Counted from the stretch's first letter, positions 1 through 9,094 are shown. The stretch: 64,000 nucleotides of DNA from Niameybacter massiliensis (GCF_001282685.1 NZ_LN875035.1:1505572-1569571); one strand, 5' to 3'. Numbers and translations are program-made. The notes: generated by a model not told the origin, from the sequence alone.

Positions 1-308
1 AAGTTTTCAACATAGTTACATCCTGTAATGTAAATATCACAGTCTAATGCCTTTGTCGCTTCAATCAAACGATAGTCTATTTCAAGTTCTTCTTCTTTGA
101 TTCCTTTGGCTGTAATTTTATCTTCGCCCCAACGTCCTACACTTCCAATAGGCATTTCATAAGCTTGGCTATAACCTTTAAGCTCTTCAATTCCTGCCAA
201 AAATGCTTCATGGCGCTCGTTTACACAAATTTCAATGAACTCTAATTTCCTTTCTTTTGCACGTTTAAATTCTTCTTCATTAATCCAACCAATGATTCCT
301 AGTCTCAT
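1..308 (-). CDS. Sugar phosphate isomerase/epimerase-like protein (3' end outside window)
   Basis: The reading frame starts at the ATG at 308 and runs off the left edge after about 102 residues. It begins MRLGIIGWINEEEF and continues with LEFIEICVNERHEAF, the first strand-helix units of a xylose-isomerase-like TIM barrel. Later it has IDYRLIEATKALDCD followed by IYITGCNYVEN, the next barrel strand. Such proteins isomerise or epimerise sugars and inositols. The gene starts 14 bases after the Gfo/Idh/MocA oxidoreductase, so the two are almost certainly co-transcribed with the LacI regulator upstream. The substrate cannot be read from this fragment, and the catalytic metal-binding residues lie outside the window. 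Confidence 0.75.
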   Translation of the reverse strand, partial: MRLGIIGWINEEEFKRAKERKLEFIEICVNERHEAFLAGIEELKGYSQAYEMPIGSVGRWGEDKITAKGIKEEELEIDYRLIEATKALDCDIYITGCNYVEN

Positions 309-322
309 AGCTCACCCCTACA

Positions 323-1408
323 TTAATTTTCAAAGAATACAGGTTTTCCTGTTTTTCCCGATTCATAAATAGCTTCTAGAATTTGTGTTACAACTAAAGC
401 TTCCTCTGGTTTTACAACAACTTCTGTATCATTTACAACTGCTTCAATCCAAAGCCTTGCTTCTAATTCTTGTGGAGACTCTGCATCACCATCATAGAAG
501 TCTACACCACCTGCACCAAGCCCTGGTTTTTCTACATATTGTTTGTTGTATTTAACTCCATTAATACGAAGACCATCCTTCATATCTGCACCTGCCTTAG
601 TTCCACAAAGTGTCGTTTGTGCTTCCCCTACATCAAGTGTATTAAGTGCCCAACTTGATTCTAATACGATTGTTGCGCCATTTTCCATTTTGATAAAGGC
701 AAATGCTGAGTCTTCAACTGTATACTCGTTAACATCCCAGTCCCCCCATGCATTAGCTGTTTCTGTTTGATCACTTAACTTCTTAAATACACTCCCTACT
801 ACCATCTGTGGCTTGTAGTTGTTCATCATCCATAATGTTAAGTCTAAAGCATGTGTCCCGATGTCAATAAGTGGTCCTCCACCTTGTTCCTCTTCATTTA
901 AAAATACACCCCAAGTTGGTACTGCACGACGTCTTAACGCATGAGCCTTAGCATAATATACTTCTCCTAATACCTCATCCTCACATGTACGTTTAAGATA
1001 TAAACTATCTTCACGATATCTATTTTGATAACCAATGGTCAATTTCTTTCCTGTACGCTGAGCAGCCTCTACCATCGCTTTTGCTTCTTCCGTTGTTTTA
1101 GCCATAGGTTTTTCACACATAACATGTTTGCCTGCCTCTAATGCATCAATAGTAATAAAGGAATGTGAGCGATTAGGTGTACATACATGGATAACCTCTA
1201 TAGATTCGTCTTTTAATAGTTCTTTATAATCTACATAGCATTTTGCATCTGCTGTTCCAAATTTCTCACAAGCTTTTTTAGCTCTCTTCTCAATAATGTC
1301 ACAGAATGCTACCATTTCTACATTCTCTAATTTTGCTAAAGATGGCATATGCTTTTGTGTTCCAATACCACCACATCCAATAATTCCAACTTTTACTACT
1401 TTATCCAT
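323..1408 (-). CDS. Gfo/Idh/MocA family NAD(P)-dependent oxidoreductase
   Basis: The 361-residue protein opens with a Rossmann nucleotide-binding strand (GIIGCGGIGTQ, residues 8-18). It carries the family signature EKP at residues 99-101, whose lysine is the conserved catalytic or cofactor residue. The C-terminal half is the usual alpha/beta substrate domain, with GGGPLIDIGTHALDL as the conserved catalytic His region. Family members oxidise a sugar or inositol hydroxyl with NAD(P). The start is fixed by AAGGAGATAGGGTT before the ATG. It lies 24 bases downstream of the LacI-type regulator and 14 bases upstream of a sugar isomerase, so it is probably one step of a locally regulated sugar pathway. 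The exact substrate is unknown. Confidence 0.9.
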   Translation of the reverse strand: MDKVVKVGIIGCGGIGTQKHMPSLAKLENVEMVAFCDIIEKRAKKACEKFGTADAKCYVDYKELLKDESIEVIHVCTPNRSHSFITIDALEAGKHVMCEKPMAKTTEEAKAMVEAAQRTGKKLTIGYQNRYREDSLYLKRTCEDEVLGEVYYAKAHALRRRAVPTWGVFLNEEEQGGGPLIDIGTHALDLTLWMMNNYKPQMVVGSVFKKLSDQTETANAWGDWDVNEYTVEDSAFAFIKMENGATIVLESSWALNTLDVGEAQTTLCGTKAGADMKDGLRINGVKYNKQYVEKPGLGAGGVDFYDGDAESPQELEARLWIEAVVNDTEVVVKPEEALVVTQILEAIYESGKTGKPVFFEN

Positions 1409-1432
1409 AACCCTATCTCCTTTTTAAATAGA

Positions 1433-2422
1433 TTATTTAGTTGATTGTCTAATCATTAATTCATGTGGTAAAAATATAGTTTCATTAGCACTGTCTATAT
1501 TCTGGATTTTATTTAGCAATAATCTTGCTGCTTTTTTTCCCATTTTTAGACGTGGCTGACTGATAGTTGTTATTGTAGGCTCATAGAACTTCGAAATGAA
1601 GGTATTATCAAATCCTATAACATCTATGTCTACCCCTACTTTTTTCCCACATTCTTTTAATCCTCTAATAACACCTATGGCCAGACTATCTGAAATCGTA
1701 AATATAGCTGTAGGTGGGGTCTTTCTTGTTAACAATGTTTTTGCAGCCTCTGTACCACATTGTGGTGTGTAGTCTGTGTAGTAAATAAGTTCTTCGTTCA
1801 CTGGTAATTGATGTTGTGTAAGTGCCTCCTTAAAGCCTTCTTCCCTTAATTTTGAAGACGTATATACTTTTTTACTGGTTATAAGTCCAATATGTTTATG
1901 TCCTAGTTCAATAAGGTACTTAGTTGCATCAAATGCCGCTTGCTTATTATCAATACTTACCAAACTAAGCTTGGCACCTTCTACATACTCGCTACACTGA
2001 ACAATAGGATATACTTTTCCAAGCCTTGTTAAAGTAGACTTTGCAATTTGAGGTGTAAAGAAAATAATACCATCCACTAACTTATTTTCAAGTAGTTGAA
2101 TATGATTCATCTCTATATTCACATCCAAATCCGTAATACCTATCATTACATTGTATCCCTCCAGATTTGCTTCCTCACGAATTCCTTTAATAATAGCTGA
2201 ATAGAACTGATTCGAAATCGTTGGAAGGAGTACCAGGATATTATGGGTAGAAGAACGTCTTAGATTTCTCCCTAGTAAATTGGGGGAATAGCCCAGTTCA
2301 TCAATTGCTCTTTCAACTACTTCCTTTGTTTCTGGTCTTACTTTAGGATCATTATTAAGCACTCTAGATACTGTCGCTACAGAAACCTTCGCATGCTGTG
2401 CAACATCTTTAATGGTCGCCAT
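1433..2422 (-). CDS. LacI family transcriptional regulator
   Basis: The 329-residue protein starts with the classic LacI headpiece (TIKDVAQHAKVSVATVSRVL, residues 3-22), followed by the hinge helix around LLGRNLRR. A periplasmic-binding-protein-like effector domain with two lobes follows (ILVLLPTISNQFYSAI; IDVIGFDN near the C-terminus). The family binds a sugar or sugar phosphate and releases DNA. The ATG has a strong AAAGGAGGGAAAGC site. It is the first gene of a probable three-gene operon with the oxidoreductase and sugar isomerase. A perfect inverted repeat lies between its promoter and start codon, which suggests autoregulation. The effector cannot be assigned. Confidence 0.93.
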   Translation of the reverse strand: MATIKDVAQHAKVSVATVSRVLNNDPKVRPETKEVVERAIDELGYSPNLLGRNLRRSSTHNILVLLPTISNQFYSAIIKGIREEANLEGYNVMIGITDLDVNIEMNHIQLLENKLVDGIIFFTPQIAKSTLTRLGKVYPIVQCSEYVEGAKLSLVSIDNKQAAFDATKYLIELGHKHIGLITSKKVYTSSKLREEGFKEALTQHQLPVNEELIYYTDYTPQCGTEAAKTLLTRKTPPTAIFTISDSLAIGVIRGLKECGKKVGVDIDVIGFDNTFISKFYEPTITTISQPRLKMGKKAARLLLNKIQNIDSANETIFLPHELMIRQSTK

Positions 2423-2450
2423 GCTTTCCCTCCTTTCACAAATTGGATAA

Positions 2451-2464
2451 TGTAATCCGTTACA
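2451..2464. promoter_or_regulatory. Probable LacI-family operator
   Basis: The 14 bases TGTAATCCGTTACA form a perfect inverted repeat (TGTAA, four-base centre, TTACA). They lie just downstream of the predicted start of transcription of the LacI-type gene and 29 bases before its ATG. The form matches LacI-family operators in general and differs from the CcpA cre consensus at one core position. The neighbouring regulator is the natural candidate to bind it; that is inference. Confidence 0.6.
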
Positions 2465-2475
2465 TCTTTGATTTA

Positions 2476-2503
2476 ATTATAAGTTTTATTTAAGATAATT
2501 CAA
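2476..2503 (-). promoter_or_regulatory. Promoter of the LacI-type operon
   Basis: On the minus strand a TTGAAT hexamer at 2498-2503 and a perfect TATAAT at 2476-2481 are 16 bases apart. They lie 54 bases upstream of the LacI-type ATG and directly before the palindromic operator. The rest of the 312-base gap (2504-2635) is very AT-rich and I see nothing else in it. Confidence 0.6.
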
Positions 2504-2635
2504 TATATTAATTAATAAAATTATTTTTTTGTTTAAATTATATATTTTTATATTATTTTTTGTTCACCATATACAATGCTCTTGTAATTAAAATCGTAAC
2601 AATCACTTAAAATTTTTTTTAATTTTGTAGAAATA

Positions 2636-2686
2636 AAATAAGAGCAAAAAGGTACAAGATTGACTTGTACCTTTTTGCTCTTATTT
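2636..2686 (-). terminator. Intrinsic terminator of the Na/Pi symporter gene
   Basis: Two perfectly complementary 23-base arms (2636-2658 and 2664-2686) enclose a five-base loop. The hairpin lies 48 bases after the stop codon of the symporter gene and ends in T-rich sequence on the minus strand. Confidence 0.85.
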
Positions 2687-2734
2687 AACATAAATTTAGT
2701 TTTAATTTATTATTAATTTAGTATCCTTATATTA

Positions 2735-4426
2735 TTATTTAGAAATCATTGGTTCACTTGATACATAAATTTTCTTCTCATCAAGTACCGCATTTCCAAC
2801 ATTAGAAGCATGGTCAGAGATACGCTCTAAGTTACTAATTGCATCTAAGAATACGACACCTGCCATAGAACTACATTTATTATCTGCAAGACGTTTAATA
2901 TGTCTTGTTCTTAATTCTTCTTCTAATTTATCAACTTGTTGCTCAATTGGCTGTACTTCTTTTGCAATAGAACGATCATCAAATTCACAAGCTTGAAGTG
3001 CTGTATCAAAACATTTAATTGCTAAACCAGAAATAGCTTTTAATTCTTTTATCGCTGTTTCTGAGAATTCTACTTCATCTCTTATTCGAATTTGTGCAAG
3101 TTCTGCTAAGTTTTCTGCATGATCACCTACACGTTCAATATCGCTTACTGTATGGAATAAGCTATTAACAATACCATGTTCATTTTCAGAAATTGGTAAG
3201 TTAGAAAGTTTAATTAAATAGTGGTTAATACCATGTTGTAATTGATTAATAACTTTTTCACGTTTAAATACGTCTTGTATTTTAACTTCATCTTTATCAA
3301 AGATTGCTTCCATACCAATTTTTGCATTGTGACTTGCCATTTCTCCCATACGTACAACTTCTTTAATAGCATTTTGTACTGCAAAAGATGGTGTTTCAAG
3401 AATACGTTCATCTAAATGTTTAAGTTCGCTTTCGTTATCCTCATCTTCTTTACCTGGAACAAGTTTTTCTGCAACTTTTACAAGTAAACCTGCAAATGGG
3501 AATAATAATAGCGTATTTAATACGTTAAAGATACTATGTACCACACTAATCTTCGTTGGGTCAATAAGTGATGTACCAAATGCAGCAAGTTTTGGCATAA
3601 GTCCACCAAATGCTATAATTGCTATCACAGCGAATACAACAGAACCAATTACGTTGAAAAGTAAATGGATAACAGCTGCACGTTTACCATTTTTACTAGC
3701 ACCAATACTAGAAAGCATAGCTGTTACTGTTGTACCAATATTTTGACCTAAAATAATATAAATCGCAGTATTCCATGGTACAAGACCACTTAATGCTAAT
3801 GTTTGTAAAATACCTACAGAAGCAGATGAACTTTGAATAACTGCTGTTACAATCGTTCCGACTAAAATACCTAAGAAAGGATTTGCGCCTAAGCTTACAA
3901 ATAGTTGTTTAACAGATTCTAGTTGACTGATTGGTTTCACTGCATCTCCCATAAGGTCAAGCCCTAAGAAAAGTGCACCAAAGCCAAAAACAATTTGGCC
4001 AACTTGTTTTACTTTTTGTTTCTTACAGAATAAAACCATAATAACGCCTATACCAATACAAAGTGGCGCTATTGTAGCCGGTTTTAAAAATGATACCCAG
4101 TCTCCTAAAGATACAATCCATGCTGTTACTGTTGTACCAATATTGGCACCCATGATAACCCCTACAGCTTGTTTTAAAGACATAAGACCTGCATTAACAA
4201 AACCTACAACCATAACTGTGGTTGCTGACGAACTTTGGATAATAGCTGTTACACCTGCACCTACAGCAACCCCTAAAAACGGATTACTTGTTAATGCACT
4301 AAGAAGATTCTTCATCTTACTACCAGCTGCTTTTTGAAGCCCTTCTCCCATGTAGTCCATCCCAAACATAAAAAGACCAAAACCACCAAGAAATGCTAAA
4401 GCTATCTGAAATACATTAATATCCAT
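2735..4426 (-). CDS. Na+/phosphate symporter with C-terminal PhoU-like domain
   Basis: The 563-residue membrane protein contains two copies of the Na/Pi-cotransporter repeat, each with the QSSSA signature (AIIQSSSATTV near residue 65 and AVIQSSSASVG near 195). These fold into the sodium and phosphate binding sites. About ten hydrophobic segments cover residues 5-320. From about 340 to 550 it is a soluble all-helical PhoU-like module, the layout of the bacterial NptA/YjbB group. It imports, or in some family members exports, inorganic phosphate. It sits alone between two terminators, with a GGGAGG site before the ATG. No pst genes are nearby. Confidence 0.92.
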   Translation of the reverse strand: MDINVFQIALAFLGGFGLFMFGMDYMGEGLQKAAGSKMKNLLSALTSNPFLGVAVGAGVTAIIQSSSATTVMVVGFVNAGLMSLKQAVGVIMGANIGTTVTAWIVSLGDWVSFLKPATIAPLCIGIGVIMVLFCKKQKVKQVGQIVFGFGALFLGLDLMGDAVKPISQLESVKQLFVSLGANPFLGILVGTIVTAVIQSSSASVGILQTLALSGLVPWNTAIYIILGQNIGTTVTAMLSSIGASKNGKRAAVIHLLFNVIGSVVFAVIAIIAFGGLMPKLAAFGTSLIDPTKISVVHSIFNVLNTLLLFPFAGLLVKVAEKLVPGKEDEDNESELKHLDERILETPSFAVQNAIKEVVRMGEMASHNAKIGMEAIFDKDEVKIQDVFKREKVINQLQHGINHYLIKLSNLPISENEHGIVNSLFHTVSDIERVGDHAENLAELAQIRIRDEVEFSETAIKELKAISGLAIKCFDTALQACEFDDRSIAKEVQPIEQQVDKLEEELRTRHIKRLADNKCSSMAGVVFLDAISNLERISDHASNVGNAVLDEKKIYVSSEPMISK

Positions 4427-4617
4427 CGGTATCCTCCCATGTTGTTTTCATACAGGGACATTCTAACACGATATATTTTGACGTACAACAATTAGATTTA
4501 TACTTCTCATTATTTTGTACAATTTATCCTATATATCTATTATTTCATCTTAAAATCTAGTCTATGTGTTAAAATATTATATCAAAAGAATTAACTATTC
4601 TATTAATTTAAATAGCT

Positions 4618-4647
4618 AAAAAGGGTCGCAATGAGCGACCCCTTTTT
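4618..4647 (-). terminator. Terminator of the isc-mnmA operon
   Basis: AAGGGTCGC and GCGACCCC pair around a five-base loop 22 bases after the mnmA stop. A-rich and T-rich flanks give a U tail on the minus strand. Confidence 0.8.
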
Positions 4648-4669
4648 ATAGAGAATTAAAGTGATATAT

Positions 4670-5752
4670 TTATTTAATAATTGTACCGCCACCAACTACA
4701 ATATCACCATCATAAATTACAAGAGCTTGTCCTGGTGTGATGGCACGTTGTGGTTCTTTAAATGTACATTTAAGTGTTTCTTCATCTACCATTTCTATTG
4801 TACAAGGTTGAGGCGCATGGCTATAACGTATCTTAGCTGCTACTTCTAATGGACCTTCTAACTTTTCAAATGGCATAAAGTTAAGTTTATTTGCGTATAC
4901 CTCGCAAGTAAATAAATCTTCATTATCTCCAACAACTACGGTGTTGTTAACTGGATCAATTTTAGAAACAAACAGTGGTTTACCATAGGAAATACCAAGA
5001 CCTTTACGTTGTCCAATAGTATAATGAATAATACCTTTGTGCTCACCTAATACCTTACCATCTTTTGTGATAAACTTACCTTTTTGTTGTTTTTTTCCTG
5101 TTTCACGTTCAATATAACCTGCATAGTCATCGTCTGGAACGAAGCAGATTTCTTGGCTATCTGGTTTGGTTGCTACAGCAAGTCCTATTTCTTTAGCTAT
5201 TGCACGTATTTCATCTTTTGTGTAATCACCTAATGGCATAAGAGTATGCTCTAATTGATGCTGTGTTAAATTGTACAAAGCATAAGTTTGATCTTTTGCC
5301 ATTGTTTTAGAGAACTTAAGCATAAAACGTCCTGTTTGTTCATCTTGAATAACTCTTGCGTAGTGTCCTGTTGCAATATAGTCTGCACCAATTTGAAGTG
5401 CTTTGTGTAACATAGATTCCCATTTAACATAACGGTTACATGCTATACAAGGATTTGGTGTATGCCCTTGTTCGTACTCATCAATAAAATAATCAATTAC
5501 ATGTTTTTTAAAGTCATCTCTAAAATTTATTACGTAGTGTGGAATATCAAGCTTCTGGCATACGCGTCTTGCATCATCTACTGCTGAAAGCCCGCAACAT
5601 CCCCCGTCATTATCTTCCGGTGCATCTTTTTGCCAAATCTGCATCGTCATCCCAATAACTTCATAACCTTGTTGCTGAAGAAGGTAGGCAGTTACAGAAC
5701 TGTCTACCCCTCCTGACATCCCAACTACAACTTTACCCTTGCTATTAGGCAT
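4670..5752 (-). CDS. mnmA: tRNA-specific 2-thiouridylase MnmA
   Basis: MnmA adenylates and thiolates U34 of Lys, Glu and Gln tRNAs using persulfide sulfur. The PP-loop GMSGGVDSS is at the N-terminus. The catalytic cysteine pair is present as the Cys in [12 protein letters not shown] and the Cys in [10 protein letters not shown], and GHYAR follows the first. From the ATG at 5752 it has 360 residues, the usual size, and it overlaps the NifU-like gene by eight bases. In-frame ATGs extend up to 5794 deeper inside nifU, and the one at 5764 is also possible. It follows nifS and nifU, so the sulfur donor is encoded in the same operon. Confidence 0.93.
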   Translation of the reverse strand: MPNSKGKVVVGMSGGVDSSVTAYLLQQQGYEVIGMTMQIWQKDAPEDNDGGCCGLSAVDDARRVCQKLDIPHYVINFRDDFKKHVIDYFIDEYEQGHTPNPCIACNRYVKWESMLHKALQIGADYIATGHYARVIQDEQTGRFMLKFSKTMAKDQTYALYNLTQHQLEHTLMPLGDYTKDEIRAIAKEIGLAVATKPDSQEICFVPDDDYAGYIERETGKKQQKGKFITKDGKVLGEHKGIIHYTIGQRKGLGISYGKPLFVSKIDPVNNTVVVGDNEDLFTCEVYANKLNFMPFEKLEGPLEVAAKIRYSHAPQPCTIEMVDEETLKCTFKEPQRAITPGQALVIYDGDIVVGGGTIIK

Positions 5753-6203
5753 GGCAAGCTTCATCTTCTTCATCATGGCCGTGGTCATGATCATGGTGAT
5801 CTGTTTCTTTTGGTTCTTCTAGACCTTCAATTTTAATCCCATTTTTTGTCGCATAATCCCAAAGCGCCGCTTGAAGTGCTTCTTCAGCAAGTACTGAACA
5901 GTGTACTTTTACTGGTGGAAGCCCATCTAATGCTTCCATAACTGCTTTATTTGTTACTTTTAATGCTTCTTCAATTGTTTTACCTTTTACAAGTTCTGTA
6001 GCCATTGAACTTGTTGCCACAGCTGCACCACAACCAAAAGTTTTGAATTTAACATCTTCAATAATATCATTTTCAATTTTAAGGTATACTTTCATAATAT
6101 CGCCACATTTAGCGTTACCTACTGTACCTACACCACTTGCATCATCGATTTCACCTACATTACGTGGATTCATAAAATGATCCATTACTTTTTCACTATA
6201 CAT
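5745..6203 (-). CDS. nifU: NifU/IscU-type Fe-S cluster scaffold with His-rich tail
   Basis: The 152-residue protein has the three cluster-ligand cysteines of the IscU fold: C33 (AKCGD, with the stabilising D35), C58 (FGCGA) and C102 (VHCSV). It receives sulfur from NifS and assembles [2Fe-2S] or [4Fe-4S] clusters for transfer. Residues 131-152 form an unusual acidic tail with six histidines and a cysteine ([10 protein letters not shown], then DEACHA). The final codons overlap the start of mnmA, so translation is probably coupled. The start has an AGGTG site seven bases before the ATG. It is the third gene of the iscR-nifS-nifU-mnmA operon. Confidence 0.93.
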   Translation of the reverse strand: MYSEKVMDHFMNPRNVGEIDDASGVGTVGNAKCGDIMKVYLKIENDIIEDVKFKTFGCGAAVATSSMATELVKGKTIEEALKVTNKAVMEALDGLPPVKVHCSVLAEEALQAALWDYATKNGIKIEGLEEPKETDHHDHDHGHDEEDEACHA

Positions 6204-6267
6204 AATTTCACCTCGTTAGTTATTTTAGTTATTTATTTTATCTCGATCTAGTATTTATAATTTTTTC

Positions 6268-7452
6268 TTAGTCTTGTTTGTTTTCTTTTAAGAAATCTTC
6301 GTATAAAGGAGACATATCTCTCATACGGCCTACAATTGCAGGTAATTTTTCAAGTACAAAATCAATTTCTGCTTCTGTTGTTTTCTCACCTAAAGTCATA
6401 CGTAATGAACCATGAGCTTTTTCATGTGGTAATCCAAGTGCTAATAATACATGTGATGGATCAAGTGAGCCTGATGTACAAGCTGAGCCACTAGAAGCTG
6501 CAACACCATTCATATCTAATAAAAGAAGAAGTGATTCTCCCTCAACAAATTCAAATCCAATGTTTGCATTATTTGCTAAACGTTTTACTGGATCACCATT
6601 TAATTTGCTATATGGAATACTTGTTAAAATACCATTAATTAATCTGTCACGTAATCCTTGAATACGTGCAATTTTATTATCAAAATCTGTATATGCAAGT
6701 TCTATTGCTTTTGCAAGACCTACAATACCTGGTACATTTTCTGTTCCAGCACGTCTGCCTCTTTCTTGTGCACCACCATGAATAAGGTTAGTTACTTTAA
6801 GTCCTCTTCTGATATAAAGAACACCTACACCTTTTGGTCCATAGATTTTGTGCCCTGACATAGAAAGTGCATCAATATTTTGATCTTTTACATCTATTCT
6901 CACTTGTCCTACTGCCTGAACAGCATCTGTATGGAAAGCAACACCATGTTCTTTAGCAATTTGACCAATTTCTTTAACTGGCATAATACTTCCAACTTCG
7001 TTGTTTGCATACATAATTGTAATAAGAATAGTTGTATCTTTTATAGCTGCTTTAAGTTCTTCAAGATCAATTTGACCATTTTCATTAACATTTAAATAAG
7101 TAACTTCATAGCCTTGTTTTTCAAGATATTCACATGTATGAAGAACAGCATGATGTTCGATTTTACTTGTAATGATATGGTTACCTTTTGCTTTATTTGC
7201 TTCAGCAATCCCTTTGATTGCCCAGTTATCTGCTTCACTTCCACCTGCTGTGAAGAAAATTTCATTCGGATGAGCACCTAAATGCTTAGCTACTGTTTCT
7301 CTTGCATCATCTAATGCTTTTTTATTAATTTGAGCAATTTGATAAACACTTGATGGATTTCCGAAATTTTGTGTGAAGTAAGGCATCATAGCCTCTAATA
7401 CTTCTGGTTTGACTGGTGTGGTCGCTGCATGATCTAAATAAATTTTATCCAT
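6268..7452 (-). CDS. nifS: Cysteine desulfurase NifS/IscS
   Basis: This PLP enzyme converts cysteine to alanine and passes a persulfide to NifU and MnmA. The N-terminus MDKIYLDHAATTPV is canonical. The PLP lysine lies in SGHKIYGPKGVG and the mobile active-site cysteine in SSGSACTSGSLDPSH. The long loop around that cysteine matches the NifS/IscS group I type. I chose the ATG at 7452 (394 residues) because GGGAG precedes it by seven bases; a TTG at 7467 gives five extra residues but lacks a site. The gene lies 46 bases after the Rrf2 regulator and 64 bases before nifU. Confidence 0.95.
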   Translation of the reverse strand: MDKIYLDHAATTPVKPEVLEAMMPYFTQNFGNPSSVYQIAQINKKALDDARETVAKHLGAHPNEIFFTAGGSEADNWAIKGIAEANKAKGNHIITSKIEHHAVLHTCEYLEKQGYEVTYLNVNENGQIDLEELKAAIKDTTILITIMYANNEVGSIMPVKEIGQIAKEHGVAFHTDAVQAVGQVRIDVKDQNIDALSMSGHKIYGPKGVGVLYIRRGLKVTNLIHGGAQERGRRAGTENVPGIVGLAKAIELAYTDFDNKIARIQGLRDRLINGILTSIPYSKLNGDPVKRLANNANIGFEFVEGESLLLLLDMNGVAASSGSACTSGSLDPSHVLLALGLPHEKAHGSLRMTLGEKTTEAEIDFVLEKLPAIVGRMRDMSPLYEDFLKENKQD

Positions 7453-7498
7453 TTTCAACACTCCCAACTTTATAATAAGTAGTTTCTATCTATAATAT

Positions 7499-7945
7499 TT
7501 ATATATAAAATTTGTTACATGAATTATCACTTATAGATTCATAGTCATCTATAAGTTCCTGTAATGAGATTCCATCTACAACTTCATTAATGCCATCTCT
7601 GATTTTTTCCCATACAGGTCTTGTTACACATCTTGTATTTCTTTCGCAATGTTTGCCGCCCTCACAAGTACAATCTGTTGGAGCAAGTGAACCTTCTAAA
7701 GTCCTTAGGATCTCTCCTATACTAATCTCTTTAGCTGGTCTTGCCAAGGTATATCCACCTTGGGCACCTCTTACACTTGTGACAAGCTTATTTTTTTTAA
7801 GTAAAGCAATAAGCTGTTCTAAATAATTTTCAGATACATCTAAGCGCTCAGCAATGCTTTTTAAAGAAATATGTTTTTCTTTCGCATAAACCCCAATATC
7901 AACCATTGCTTGGAGTCCATACCTACCTTTAGTAGATAATTTCAT
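7499..7945 (-). CDS. iscR: Rrf2 family regulator, IscR-like
   Basis: The 148-residue protein starts MKLSTKGRYGLQAMVD and has the Rrf2 winged helix (SLKSIAERLDVSENYLEQLI). Cysteines at 92, 94, 100 and 106 (CTCEGGKHC, then RC) form the cluster-binding segment. In IscR-type members a [2Fe-2S] cluster here reports cellular Fe-S status. It leads the operon with nifS, nifU and mnmA, the standard clostridial arrangement. A 25-base perfect-armed palindrome lies between its promoter and start, implying autoregulation. A related regulator, CymR, responds to cysteine metabolism, but the four clustered cysteines favour an IscR role. Confidence 0.9.
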   Translation of the reverse strand: MKLSTKGRYGLQAMVDIGVYAKEKHISLKSIAERLDVSENYLEQLIALLKKNKLVTSVRGAQGGYTLARPAKEISIGEILRTLEGSLAPTDCTCEGGKHCERNTRCVTRPVWEKIRDGINEVVDGISLQELIDDYESISDNSCNKFYI

Positions 7946-7957
7946 TTTAACGCCTCC

Positions 7958-7982
7958 AATTCCTAGTTATTTTGTAGGAATT
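7958..7982. promoter_or_regulatory. Palindromic operator of the isc operon
   Basis: AATTCCTA and TAGGAATT are exact reverse complements separated by nine bases. The site sits between the -10 box and the ribosome binding site of iscR. A TTCCTA half site is what I recall for Rrf2/IscR-type operators in Firmicutes, so the product of the adjacent gene is the likely ligand. Confidence 0.75.
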
Positions 7983-7990
7983 ACATTTTC

Positions 7991-8019
7991 AGCATATCAC
8001 TCCCTTTTTTATTTGTCAA
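7991..8019 (-). promoter_or_regulatory. Promoter of the iscR-nifS-nifU-mnmA operon
   Basis: On the minus strand TTGACA (8014-8019) and TATGCT (7991-7996) are separated by exactly 17 bases, directly upstream of the palindromic operator. Confidence 0.8.
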
Positions 8020-8060
8020 TTATTATTTTTTGTGCTATAGTAGTGTGTTCCAATTTGTCC

Positions 8061-8090
8061 TTGATAAAACCTAAAGTCTTTGTCTATACT
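8061..8090 (+). promoter_or_regulatory. Promoter of the NusG-II-like gene pair
   Basis: TTGATA (8061-8066) and TATACT (8085-8090) with an 18-base spacer lie 45 bases before the start codon of the gene at 8135. This promoter is divergent from the isc promoter. Confidence 0.6.
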
Positions 8091-8134
8091 GATAATTGAA
8101 CAAGCATTATTTTCTAAAGAAAGGTGTTTTTAAG

Positions 8135-8527
8135 ATGAGTAAACATATAAATAAAATCATTATTGCCGCCATTGGCATCCTTATGGTTGTATGTATTATT
8201 GCAATTTTTATAATGATGAACTATAAAACTCCAGACCACCAAATAGCTACTATAAAATTAGATGGTGAAGTGATTCGTGAGATAGATTTATCAAAAGTAT
8301 CTGATCCCGAAACTTTTTCAGTCGAAAATAAACATGGTGGTACTAATACCATTCATGTTGAACATGGTAAAATCAGATTTCTAGAAGCAAGCTGTCCAGA
8401 TCAGCTTTGTGTACAACAAGGTTATATCTCTAATAGCTTGTTACCTGCAGTCTGCCTTCCTAATGGAGTAGTTATTGAAATTGAAGCAGCTAATGAAGAG
8501 TTATTACTCGATGCTATTGTTGAATAA
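8135..8527 (+). CDS. NusG domain II-like membrane-anchored protein
   Basis: The 130-residue protein has one N-terminal membrane segment (residues about 7-29) and a small outer beta domain. That domain carries ASCPDQLCVQQGYI and LPAVCLPNGVVI, the conserved three-cysteine pattern of the NusG_II (DUF1667-like) extracytoplasmic family. The start at 8135 has AAAGGTG eight bases upstream; a TTG at 8096 opens the same frame but lacks a site. The gene is followed after 11 bases by a Gx-transporter-family gene, a pairing common in Firmicutes. The molecular role is not established; association with Rnf or flavinylation functions has been suggested for relatives, which is inference here. Confidence 0.8.
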   Translation: MSKHINKIIIAAIGILMVVCIIAIFIMMNYKTPDHQIATIKLDGEVIREIDLSKVSDPETFSVENKHGGTNTIHVEHGKIRFLEASCPDQLCVQQGYISNSLLPAVCLPNGVVIEIEAANEELLLDAIVE

Positions 8528-8538
8528 AAGGAGTCTCT

Positions 8539-9060
8539 ATGAATAAAGTTCAAAAGTTAGTCTATTTAAGCTTATTATGTGCCATTGCACTTGTTATCTT
8601 TATTATTGAATTACAAATTCCACCTATTGCGCCTATCCCTGGTCTAAAACTTGGCCTGGCTAATATGGTTTCCCTTGCTGTATTAATTCTCTATGGACCA
8701 AAAGAAGCCTTAACTGTACTTTTATTACGCATCTTTTTAGGAACAATGATTACAGGGAAAGTCTCTACAATTTTCTTTAGTCTTGCTGGAGGCCTACTTA
8801 GCAATATAGGTATGATCTTACTTTATAAATATTGTAGCAAATATATAAGTATCTGGGTCATTAGTGTTGTGGGCTCTATCCTACATATTATTGGTCAACT
8901 TGTTATTGCTGTAATAATTACAAATACACCTGGTATTTTCTTCTATGCACCAATTCTTCTTGTGAGTAGTATTGTTGCAGGATACTTCGTAGGATGGGGA
9001 GCTCTCTTTATCAGTAAACATTTAAAGAAAATTATGCGGACAGCAAATAAAGATTTTTAA
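8539..9060 (+). CDS. Gx transporter family protein (heptaprenyl diphosphate synthase component I-like)
   Basis: The 173-residue protein has five to six hydrophobic segments. It carries the family signature PGLKLGLANMVSLAVL followed by LYGPKEALTVLLLRI near residues 35-70. Older annotation calls these heptaprenyl diphosphate synthase component I, but the sequence is that of a small integral membrane protein resembling an ECF substrate-binding subunit. It follows the NusG-II-like gene with AAAAGGAG at the right spacing, and a strong terminator comes directly after its stop codon. The cargo is unknown. Confidence 0.85.
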   Translation: MNKVQKLVYLSLLCAIALVIFIIELQIPPIAPIPGLKLGLANMVSLAVLILYGPKEALTVLLLRIFLGTMITGKVSTIFFSLAGGLLSNIGMILLYKYCSKYISIWVISVVGSILHIIGQLVIAVIITNTPGIFFYAPILLVSSIVAGYFVGWGALFISKHLKKIMRTANKDF

Positions 9061-9064
9061 TCAA

Positions 9065-9094
9065 AAAAGGTGTTTCCTGTGGGAAACACCTTTT
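9065..9094 (+). terminator. Terminator of the Gx transporter gene
   Basis: A 13-base perfect stem (AAAAGGTGTTTCC with GGAAACACCTTTT) and a four-base loop start four bases after the stop codon. Confidence 0.9.

Noticed and set aside
5753-5794. Longer N-terminus for MnmA starting at 5794
   Set aside because: The extra residues come from the frame overlapping the His-rich nifU tail and are not part of the conserved MnmA start.
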